Shown here: one piece after another, positions 1 to 5,904 of the stretch
How the letters are laid out: every line of letters starts with the position of its first letter
Numbering within the stretch: the first letter of the stretch is position 1
NCBI GenBank assembly: GCA_964481485.1
Contig: CAYZVM010000278.1
Coordinates: 1-6,823, forward strand
Length of the DNA stretch: 6,823 nucleotides
From: M3007 sp964481485
GTDB taxonomy: Bacteria; Bacteroidota; Bacteroidia; Chitinophagales; Saprospiraceae
Reading direction: 5' to 3'
Notes under the pieces: model-generated
The model's database searches: none
What the model saw: only the letters and a program-made list of their open reading frames with translations
What the model was told of the DNA's origin: nothing
Program-made: the position numbers and the translations under genes

Positions 1-1
1 G

Positions 2-1522
2 GCCGATTCCGTCAAGCTCAGCCGCCCGATGGATATGTTGGTTGACCGGAAAACAGGCTCGTTGTGGGTGCTTGAGTACGGAACGCGATGGTACTCCTCG
101 AATGAGGATGCCCGTCTCAGCCGGATTGATTTTGTGCGGGGAAATCGCCCGCCGATTCCCGTTTTGGAGGCGAACAAAATTACCGGCGCGGCGCCGTGCG
201 AGGTTGTTTTTTCTTTCTCAAAATCAAAAGATTACGACGGCGGGAAGTTGATTTGCGAACTTGATTTCGGCGACGGTTCACGGCTCACGGCAAAAAAACC
301 GTTGGCCGTCCACCGTGTATCGTCTGTCGTTTCTCATATTTTTCAAAAAACTGGCATTTATGAAGCCACGTTGAAAGTGACCGATGAAGCAGGTGCGTCG
401 GCTGTTTCAAAAATAAAAATCCACGTCGGCAACGAGCCGCCGCAAGTCTGGTGGGATTTGAACGGGCGCAACAAAAGTTTTTACCGACCGGGCGACACGT
501 TGCGCTATCAGTTGGTTGTCAATGATTTGGAAGACGGAAGTTGGGAAAACGGCGGCATCGCACCCGACGCGATTGCTACTTCGGTGGATTATTTGGAAAA
601 AGGCGTTGACCCCTCAAAACTCAATAAACAAGCTGCTGCGAACGCCCCGCCCGAAAAATTTGCCGAAGGCAAACGCCTCGTGGAACAGTCGGACTGCAAA
701 AGTTGCCATGCCGTGGATAGGCAGGTGAATGGCCCGGCATTTCAGGCCATTGCCGAGCGTTACCGCAACAATGTCGCCTTCGCGGTGCCGAGCATTTACC
801 GGAAAATCATCTATGGCGGGTCGGGCAATTGGGGGCAATCGTACATGACGCCGCACGCGCAAATCCGCGAAGAAGAGGCCATCCAGATGTCGCTGTGGAT
901 ACTCTCGCTCGGCGACCCGCCCAAACCGGTGCAATCGCTGCCGCTGAAAGGCGATTACGCGCTCGCTCCGCCGAGGCCAGAATCGCCGGGCGCCTATATT
1001 TTTAAGGCAAATTACCGCGACAGGGGCGCGCAAGGAATGCCGCCACTCGAAAATGGCGAAACGTTGGTGCTGCGACCGGCCACGATGCAAGCCGAAAAAT
1101 GCGACCATCGCAGCGAAGGCGTGGGCAATTACCGGCCTTTCGACAACGACACGATGACACTCAACGAATTGAAACACAATGCGTATTTTGTATTTCGGCA
1201 GGTGGATCTGACGAACGTTCATTCGCTGACTTTGCGCATCGGCTACGGCGACAAACGTTATCTCTACGCGGGCGGGCGGCTGGAAATTCATGCCAACGGC
1301 CCGAACGGGGACTTGATTGGCGAAGCAAAATTTATAGTCAAAAACGGCGAACGGATGGTTTTTGAGGAGCGAAAAATTGACCTGCAACCCAACTCTTTTA
1401 ACCGCCATAGCCTTGGCGAAGGCGGTTCCAACCCTTATTGCGACCTGTACTTCGTTTTCAAAAATGAAGAAAATCAAGGTCGCGGCGTGGTGGGGGTGGA
1501 TTGGGTGCGTTTTGATTTTTGA
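2..1522 (+). CDS. Sugar dehydrogenase-like / PKD / cytochrome c / CBM-like multidomain protein, 5'-truncated
   Basis: The reading frame is open from base 2, so the true start lies left of the window; 506 residues are visible (numbered from the codon at base 2). Residues 1-50 resemble the C-terminal end of a glucose/sorbosone dehydrogenase (GSDH) beta-propeller, with LWVLEYG and NEDARLSRIDF. Residues about 53-143 form a PKD-like domain (LDFGDG, then YEATLKVTDEAG). A second Ig-like stretch lies around 149-200. A class I cytochrome c domain follows, with heme motif CKSCH at 232-236 and a likely axial Met at 282 in YMTPHAQ. Residues about 345-506 look like a CBM6-type beta-sandwich ending in GVDWVRFDF. 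Such fusions are common in Bacteroidota and are exported; the likely role is periplasmic or surface oxidation of a carbohydrate with electrons passing to heme c. The substrate cannot be told from the sequence. A ThuA or other N-terminal domain may lie outside the window. No terminator is seen after the stop. Confidence 0.85.
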   Translation, partial: ADSVKLSRPMDMLVDRKTGSLWVLEYGTRWYSSNEDARLSRIDFVRGNRPPIPVLEANKITGAAPCEVVFSFSKSKDYDGGKLICELDFGDGSRLTAKKPLAVHRVSSVVSHIFQKTGIYEATLKVTDEAGASAVSKIKIHVGNEPPQVWWDLNGRNKSFYRPGDTLRYQLVVNDLEDGSWENGGIAPDAIATSVDYLEKGVDPSKLNKQAAANAPPEKFAEGKRLVEQSDCKSCHAVDRQVNGPAFQAIAERYRNNVAFAVPSIYRKIIYGGSGNWGQSYMTPHAQIREEEAIQMSLWILSLGDPPKPVQSLPLKGDYALAPPRPESPGAYIFKANYRDRGAQGMPPLENGETLVLRPATMQAEKCDHRSEGVGNYRPFDNDTMTLNELKHNAYFVFRQVDLTNVHSLTLRIGYGDKRYLYAGGRLEIHANGPNGDLIGEAKFIVKNGERMVFEERKIDLQPNSFNRHSLGEGGSNPYCDLYFVFKNEENQGRGVVGVDWVRFDF

Positions 1523-1549
1523 AATTTTGTGTTTGTAAAACTACCTTTG
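1518..1549 (+). promoter_or_regulatory. Bacteroidota-type promoter for the Uma2 gene
   Basis: TTTG at 1518-1521 and TACCTTTG at 1542-1549 are separated by 20 bases. This matches the known Bacteroidota sigma factor pattern of a -33 TTTG/TTG and a -7 TAnnTTTG. The -33 box overlaps the stop codon of the upstream gene. Transcription would begin at about 1554-1557, leaving roughly a dozen bases before the Uma2 ATG and no Shine-Dalgarno sequence, so the Uma2 gene probably has its own transcript. Confidence 0.65.
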
Positions 1550-1554
1550 TAAAA
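1532..1554 (+). repeat. 9-base direct repeat TTTGTAAAA around the promoter -7 box
   Basis: TTTGTAAAA occurs at 1532-1540 and again at 1546-1554, separated by CTACC. The second copy overlaps the end of the TACCTTTG box. It could be a regulator site or chance in AT-rich DNA; nothing distinguishes these here. Confidence 0.3.
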
Positions 1555-1566
1555 AATAATTGAGAC

Positions 1567-2193
1567 ATGGAAGCCGCAGCACAAGCAGTACAAAAGCCCC
1601 ATGGGCGAAAAGAAGAGGCAAACCCTCCGGCCAAAAAGTCGCGGGTAAAAGGGGGGCGTAAGATTGACACATTGGAAAAATTCCGTGCTTGGACACCGCC
1701 AGAGGATGGTTTTAAGTACGAATGGAACAATGGTGTCATCGAAAAATCGCCCAAAATGATTACGTTTGAAAATCTCTATATCGTCGAGCGGCTCACTAAT
1801 TTTTTTCATTCGCTCAAAGCCGGCCTCTCTGCTGGAGGGATGCTCTTCACCGAGCCGGAATCCATGACCTCGCCCACCCAATTGCGCATCCCCGACATGG
1901 CTTATTACACGGCGCAGCAAATCCAAGAAGCCGCTGCCGGGAAAATGCCGGGGGTGCCCGAATTCATCATCGAATTGGTGTCGGACAACGATGTGCACCA
2001 AAAAGTGCTGAAAAAATTAGACGAATATTTCAATGCTGGGGCGCGGGTGGTTTGGTTGATCGTGCCTCAGTTAAAAGTTGTGTACGTCTATACCTCGCCC
2101 ATTGAGGTGTTTATTTGCAAGGGTGAGCGAGTGTGCAGCGCCGAGCCGGTGATTCCGGGTTTTAAAACAACTGCTGATGCTTTGCTTTCTTGA
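1567..2193 (+). CDS. Uma2-family (DUF820) putative endonuclease
   Basis: The product is 208 residues, normal for the Uma2 family, which has a restriction-endonuclease-like PD-(D/E)XK fold; the cellular role is mostly unknown. Catalytic candidates are D110 in RIPDMAYY, E136 in FIIELVSDND, and K150 in KKLDEY, which matches the family pattern K-x3-Y followed by an aromatic-rich strand (GARVVWLIVPQ). The first ~36 residues are a lysine/arginine-rich, probably disordered extension (KKSRVKGGRK), which may bind nucleic acid (inference). The ATG at 1567 is the only sensible start: it follows the promoter at 1518-1549 and no earlier in-frame ATG fits. There is no partner antitoxin-like gene beside it. 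Its last codons overlap the possible -33 element of the downstream ileS leader promoter. Family assignment is firm; nuclease activity is inferred. Confidence 0.85.
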   Translation: MEAAAQAVQKPHGRKEEANPPAKKSRVKGGRKIDTLEKFRAWTPPEDGFKYEWNNGVIEKSPKMITFENLYIVERLTNFFHSLKAGLSAGGMLFTEPESMTSPTQLRIPDMAYYTAQQIQEAAAGKMPGVPEFIIELVSDNDVHQKVLKKLDEYFNAGARVVWLIVPQLKVVYVYTSPIEVFICKGERVCSAEPVIPGFKTTADALLS

Positions 2194-2208
2194 AAATGTT
2201 TACTTTTG
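2181..2208 (+). promoter_or_regulatory. Putative promoter P1 of the ileS leader transcript
   Basis: TACTTTTG at 2201-2208 fits the Bacteroidota -7 consensus TAnnTTTG. The best -33 candidate is TTTG at 2181-2184, inside the end of the Uma2 gene, with a 16-base spacer that is slightly short. A start near 2212-2215 would put the leader ATG at 2216 almost at the 5' end of the RNA, so leader translation would be nearly leaderless. Confidence 0.5.
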
Positions 2209-2215
2209 CCGCATC

Positions 2216-2272
2216 ATGTTCCAACAGATTATTTCCGACAGCATTATTATTCGCCAGTGTACGCACACCTGA
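2216..2272 (+). CDS. Ile-rich leader peptide of ileS (attenuator peptide)
   Basis: This 18-codon ORF encodes MFQQIISDSIIIRQCTHT and ends in TGA at 2270-2272. Five of its 18 codons are Ile, all ATT, in runs of two (2228-2233) and three (2243-2251). It begins 22 bases after the Uma2 stop, just after a promoter-like TACTTTTG box, and is followed by an intrinsic terminator and then ileS. Regulatory codon runs for the amino acid handled by the downstream gene are the hallmark of leader peptides such as those of trp, his and pheST in enterobacteria. The peptide itself probably has no function; ribosome progress over the ATT run would be the sensor of charged tRNA-Ile. No Shine-Dalgarno is seen, which is normal in Bacteroidota. 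Translation is inferred, not shown. Confidence 0.7.
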   Translation: MFQQIISDSIIIRQCTHT

Positions 2273-2317
2273 CGCGGTAAGGCTGTTTGGAAAAAACACA
2301 AGACCCCGCCCGGTGTG
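2255..2317 (+). promoter_or_regulatory. Alternative RNA hairpins: protector and antiterminator of the ileS attenuator
   Basis: Protector: CAGTGT (2255-2260) can pair with ACAC (2265-2268) plus TG (2270-2271), with C2269 bulged and loop ACGC. Antiterminator: CACACC (2264-2269) is exactly complementary to GGTGTG (2312-2317), and GCGG (2274-2277) to CCGC (2306-2309), with a 4x2 internal loop. The antiterminator uses the 5' arm and loop of the terminator, so the two cannot coexist. A ribosome held at the Ile run 2243-2251 would open the protector and leave 2264-2277 free; a ribosome at the stop codon 2270-2272 would cover that segment and let the terminator form. Pairings were read by eye; no folding energy was computed. 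Confidence 0.6.
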
Positions 2318-2336
2318 ATGCCGAGCGGGGTTTTTT
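2300..2336 (+). terminator. Intrinsic terminator upstream of ileS (attenuator terminator)
   Basis: CCCCGC (2304-2309) pairs with GCGGGG (2325-2330) and CGG (2311-2313) with CCG (2321-2323), with one C/A mismatch and loop TGTGATG. Six T residues follow at 2331-2336; AAGA at 2300-2303 can extend pairing into the T run. It could simply end the Uma2 transcript, but its place after the Ile leader and its overlap with the antiterminator favour an attenuator role. Confidence 0.8.
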
Positions 2337-2343
2337 ACTTTTG
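2336..2343 (+). promoter_or_regulatory. Possible second promoter box P2 for ileS
   Basis: A second TACTTTTG lies directly on the T tract of the terminator. It shares TTTACTTTTGC with the upstream box (2199-2209 and 2334-2344). No TTG is found at the right -33 distance; the nearest TTTG (2286-2289) is 46 bases away. If active it would give terminator-independent basal ileS transcription with a ~40-base 5' leader. It may instead be chance. Confidence 0.35.
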
Positions 2344-2352
2344 CGCCCTCCA

Positions 2353-2384
2353 AATCAACAAATCACCGAATCCACAAATCCACA
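2353..2384 (+). repeat. Four tandem degenerate octamers in the ileS 5' leader
   Basis: Four consecutive 8-base units are seen: AATCAACA (2353), AATCACCG (2361), AATCCACA (2369) and AATCCACA (2377), followed by ACAATA and the ATG. The stretch has almost no G and little chance of secondary structure, and no Shine-Dalgarno. An A/C-rich unstructured leader could help ribosome entry in Bacteroidota (inference). Confidence 0.6.
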
Positions 2385-2390
2385 ACAATA

Positions 2391-5300
2391 ATGTACCGCG
2401 AATTCAAACACCTCCATCTCCCCGCTATAGACGCCGAAATCCGCCAGTTTTGGGAGGACGAACAAATTTTTGAAAAGTCCGTCAGCCAGCGCCCGACCGA
2501 CAAATCGTTCGTGTTTTACGAAGGCCCGCCGTCCGCCAATGGAAAACCCGGCATCCACCACGTCATGTCGCGCACGGTGAAAGACCTTTTTTGCCGCTAC
2601 AACACCCTCAAAGGCCACCGCGTGGAGCGCAAAGGCGGCTGGGACACGCACGGCCTGCCCATCGAATTGCAGGTGGAAAAAGAACTCGGCATCACGAAGG
2701 AGGACATCGGCAAAAAAGTGACGGTGGAGGAGTACAACCAAGCCTGCCGCAGCACGGTGATGCGCTACAAAGACCTCTGGGACGACGTGACCCGCAAAAT
2801 GGGCTACTGGGTGGATTTGGACAACCCCTACATCACGTTCAAGAACGACTACATCGAGTCGGTGTGGTGGTTGCTGAAACAACTGTACGAGAAAAAAACC
2901 GCTGACAATCAACGTTTTCTCTACAAAGGTTTCACCATCCAGCCGTACAGCCCCGCTGCCGGCACCGGCCTTTCAAGCCACGAACTCAATATGCCCGGCA
3001 CCTACAAAGAGGTGACGGATTTCTCCGTCGTGGCGATGTTCAAAGTACGCCGAAACTCCGTTTCGGCCTCGCTCTTCGACGACGAAAATGAAGACCTCCG
3101 CATCCTCGCCTGGACGACGACCCCCTGGACTTTGCCCTCCAACGTCGCTCTCACCGTCGGCCCGAACATCGAATACGCGAAGGTGAAAACGCTCAATCCT
3201 TACACGGGTCAGCCTGTCAGCGTCGTGTTGGCAAAAGACCGTTTGGCGGCTTATTTTAAGGCTGAAGATGAAAATTTACCGTTCGCAGATTTCAAAGTCG
3301 GGGATAAATCCCTGCCTTACAAGGTGTTGAAAAACAACATAAAAGGCTCCGACCTAGTCGGCGTTCGCTTCGAACAACTGCTGCCAACCCCAGCCGCCGC
3401 CACGCCCCAACTCGAAGAAAAAGCATTCCGCGTTATCCCCGGCGACTGGGTGACGACCGAAGACGGCACGGGCGTGGTACACACCGCCCCGTACTTCGGT
3501 GCCGACGACTTTCGCGCTTGCAAAGCGGCGGGCGTACCCTTCATCGGCCTGCCCAATCCGAAGGCACCCGACCTGCCTTTCCCGCTCGTGGACAAGCAGG
3601 GAAAATTCGTGGACGAAGTGCCAGAATTCGGCGGGCGCTACGTCAAAGCCGAGTACTATTCCACTGAAATTCAAAAAGATGCGGCGTTCAAACCGACGGA
3701 CTTGCTCATCGCCCTGCGCCTGAAAGAGGACAACAAGGCGTTCAAAATTGAAAAATATAAACACACTTACCCCCACTGCTGGCGGACAGACAAACCCGTT
3801 TTGTACTACCCGCTCGATTCGTGGTTCATCCGCGCCTCGGCGGTGAAAGAACGTATGGCCGAGTTGAACAAAACCATCAACTGGAAACCCGCCAGCACCG
3901 GCACCGGGCGTTTTGGCCAATGGCTCGAAAATTTGCAGGACTGGAATCTCTCGCGCTCGCGCTATTGGGGCGTGCCGTTGCCGATTTGGCGGACGGAAGA
4001 TGCGGAGGAGGAACTTTGTATCGAGTCGGTGGCGCAATTGCAATCGGAGATTGAAAAAGCCAACGCCGCGCTCGGCCTTTCGCAGTCGGTTCCTGCGGAT
4101 TTGCACAGGCCGTACATGGACGAAATCGTCCTCGTTTCACCTTCCGGCAAAAAGATGTTCCGCGAACTCGACCTCATTGATGTTTGGTTCGACTCCGGCT
4201 CCATGCCTTACGCGCAGTGGCACTATCCTTTTGAAAATCAGGAGGTTTTCAAAAATAATTTCCCTGCCAACTTTATCGCGGAAGGCGTGGATCAAACGCG
4301 CGGCTGGTTCTACACGCTCCATGCCATCGCCACGATGGTGTTCGATTCGGTGGCGTTCAAAAACGTCGTCTCCAACGGCCTTGTGTTGGACAAAGAAGGC
4401 AACAAAATGTCGAAGTCGAAAGGCAACGTGGTGGACCCATTCGAGACCATCGAGGAGTTTGGCGCCGACGCGACGCGCTGGTACATGATGGCGAACGCCA
4501 ACCCCTGGGACAACCTGAAATTCGACACGGCGGGCATTATCGAGGTGCGCAACAAGTTGTTCGGCACGATGTACAACACCTACAACTTCTTCGCGCTCTA
4601 TGCCAATCTCGACGGCTTCAAAATGGACGAGCAGAACGTGCTGTCTTACGACAAACGCAGCGAACTTGACCGCTGGGTTATCTCGAAACTGTACTCGCTC
4701 GTGGCCGACTATCGCGCCGCGATGGACGACTACGATGTGACCCGCGCCTGCCGCGCCATCGAAGATTTTGTGGACGAGCATTTGTCGAACTGGTATGTGC
4801 GGCTCTCGCGGCGGCGTTTTTGGAAAGGCGAAATGAGTGCCGATAAAACGGCGGCCTACCAGACACTTTTTGAATGTCTTATGGTCACGGGCCAACTCAT
4901 GTCGTCCGTCGCGCCGTTTTTCTCCGACTGGCTCTACCGGAATTTGACCGCGCCGATAAAAGATGTGGCAAAAGCGAAAAATACCCCGCTTCGCCACGAC
5001 TCGATCCACCTGTCTGATTTGACGCAACCCGACCCTTCAAAGGTGGACAAGGATTTGGAAAAACGCATGGACTACGCCCAGCGGATTTGTTCGTTGGCAC
5101 TGAGTATCAGGAAAAAAGAAAAACTGCGGGTGCGTTTGCCGCTGCAAAAAATCCTGCTGCCCGTGCTCGACGAAGCCTTTATCGCCGAGGTGGACGGCGT
5201 GAAAGATTTGATTTTGTCGGAAATCAACGTGAAGCAAATCGAATTTATCACCGACGCGTCGGGGTTATTGAAAAAAGGCGCAAAAGCAAATTTTAAAACC

Positions 5301-5792
5301 CTCGGCGCCAAACTCGGGAAGGACATGAAAGAGGCGGCGGCGCTGATTGCCAATTTTTCCAATGACGAAATTGACAATTTGGAAAAATCCGGCTCGCTCG
5401 AAGTGAGCATCAACGGCAATGCCTACTCGCTCACGCCCGAAGATTTGATTGTCACGACGGAAGACTTGCCCGGCTGGAAAGTTGCATCCGACGATGGTCT
5501 CACCGTGGCGCTTGACGTGACGCTCACGCCCGAATTGTTGGCCGAAGGCACCGCCCGCGACCTCGTGAACCGCATCCAGAACATCCGCAAAGACAAGGAC
5601 TTCAACGTGACCGACCGCGTGACGGTGACTTTGGAAAAACACGCCGCCATCCTCGACGCGGTGGAACGCTTCCGCGACTACATCAAAGCCGAAGTGCTGG
5701 CGACGGATTTGGTGCTGGCTGATATTGTAAATGGAGATAAAATAGAATTGGAAGATGAGGTGGCGGTGGGGATAGAGGTGAGTGTGAATTGA
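2391..5792 (+). CDS. ileS: Isoleucyl-tRNA synthetase, IleRS2-like
   Basis: This class Ia synthetase charges tRNA-Ile with isoleucine in the cytoplasm and proofreads valine. Its 1133 residues suit the long, eukaryote-like type 2 branch. The Rossmann catalytic core begins with GPPSANGKPGIHH (HIGH-equivalent G54-I55-H56-H57). The CP1 editing domain includes WTTTPWTLPSN (241-251) and GTGVVHTAP (359-367) followed by conserved DD (372-373). The core resumes with DVWFDSG (597-603), QTRGW (635-639) and KMSKS (672-676). The alpha-helical anticodon-binding domain spans about 753-860, with SNWYVRLSRRRFW. No C-terminal CxxC zinc pairs are visible, unlike type 1 bacterial IleRS. The ATG at 2391 gives the normal N-terminus for the family. 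The HIGH motif is altered to GXHH. The upstream region suggests control by an Ile-codon attenuator, and a strong terminator follows, so ileS is probably monocistronic. Confidence 0.97.
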   Translation: MYREFKHLHLPAIDAEIRQFWEDEQIFEKSVSQRPTDKSFVFYEGPPSANGKPGIHHVMSRTVKDLFCRYNTLKGHRVERKGGWDTHGLPIELQVEKELGITKEDIGKKVTVEEYNQACRSTVMRYKDLWDDVTRKMGYWVDLDNPYITFKNDYIESVWWLLKQLYEKKTADNQRFLYKGFTIQPYSPAAGTGLSSHELNMPGTYKEVTDFSVVAMFKVRRNSVSASLFDDENEDLRILAWTTTPWTLPSNVALTVGPNIEYAKVKTLNPYTGQPVSVVLAKDRLAAYFKAEDENLPFADFKVGDKSLPYKVLKNNIKGSDLVGVRFEQLLPTPAAATPQLEEKAFRVIPGDWVTTEDGTGVVHTAPYFGADDFRACKAAGVPFIGLPNPKAPDLPFPLVDKQGKFVDEVPEFGGRYVKAEYYSTEIQKDAAFKPTDLLIALRLKEDNKAFKIEKYKHTYPHCWRTDKPVLYYPLDSWFIRASAVKERMAELNKTINWKPASTGTGRFGQWLENLQDWNLSRSRYWGVPLPIWRTEDAEEELCIESVAQLQSEIEKANAALGLSQSVPADLHRPYMDEIVLVSPSGKKMFRELDLIDVWFDSGSMPYAQWHYPFENQEVFKNNFPANFIAEGVDQTRGWFYTLHAIATMVFDSVAFKNVVSNGLVLDKEGNKMSKSKGNVVDPFETIEEFGADATRWYMMANANPWDNLKFDTAGIIEVRNKLFGTMYNTYNFFALYANLDGFKMDEQNVLSYDKRSELDRWVISKLYSLVADYRAAMDDYDVTRACRAIEDFVDEHLSNWYVRLSRRRFWKGEMSADKTAAYQTLFECLMVTGQLMSSVAPFFSDWLYRNLTAPIKDVAKAKNTPLRHDSIHLSDLTQPDPSKVDKDLEKRMDYAQRICSLALSIRKKEKLRVRLPLQKILLPVLDEAFIAEVDGVKDLILSEINVKQIEFITDASGLLKKGAKANFKTLGAKLGKDMKEAAALIANFSNDEIDNLEKSGSLEVSINGNAYSLTPEDLIVTTEDLPGWKVASDDGLTVALDVTLTPELLAEGTARDLVNRIQNIRKDKDFNVTDRVTVTLEKHAAILDAVERFRDYIKAEVLATDLVLADIVNGDKIELEDEVAVGIEVSVN

Positions 5793-5802
5793 TTACGTCT
5801 TG

Positions 5803-5839
5803 AGTCGTGGCGCAACTCCAAGTTGTGCCACGACTTTTT
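5803..5839 (+). terminator. Strong intrinsic terminator of ileS
   Basis: A 15-base-pair stem, 5803-5817 with 5821-5835, is complete apart from one G-U pair (G5812 with T5826). The loop is CCA and the T run 5835-5839 follows. It begins 10 bases after the ileS stop. There is no matching T-run on the minus strand, so it acts mainly on + strand transcripts. Confidence 0.9.
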
Positions 5840-5842
5840 AAA

Positions 5843-5866
5843 TTCCTGATTTTCAGGAACATTTTT
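5843..5866 (+). terminator. Second, weaker hairpin terminator after ileS
   Basis: TTCCTGA (5843-5849) and TCAGGAA (5853-5859) form a perfect 7-base-pair stem with loop TTT, followed by CA and TTTTT (5862-5866). It probably backs up the terminator just before it. No clear TAnnTTTG promoter was found between here and the next gene. Confidence 0.55.
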
Positions 5867-5904
5867 CCTAGACCAGCAGTTTTTCCCCGCCAAACAATCT
5901 CTTT

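Noticed and set aside
614..1477. Minus-strand ORF of 287 codons opposite the cytochrome/CBM gene
   Set aside because: The + strand frame contains clear heme c and domain motifs, while the antisense product shows low-complexity composition and no recognisable motif.
1567..2193. Toxin-antitoxin or defence module around the Uma2 gene
   Set aside because: No second small gene or defence-like neighbour is present; flanks are a sugar-oxidation gene and ileS.
2273..2336. T-box riboswitch upstream of ileS
   Set aside because: No T-box core (TGGnACCGCG-like) or stem I motifs are visible, and the leader is too short; the Ile-rich ORF with overlapping hairpins fits better.
4137..5027. Long minus-strand ORF of 296 codons inside ileS
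   Set aside because: It is antisense to a firmly identified gene in a GC-rich frame and its translation resembles no known family.
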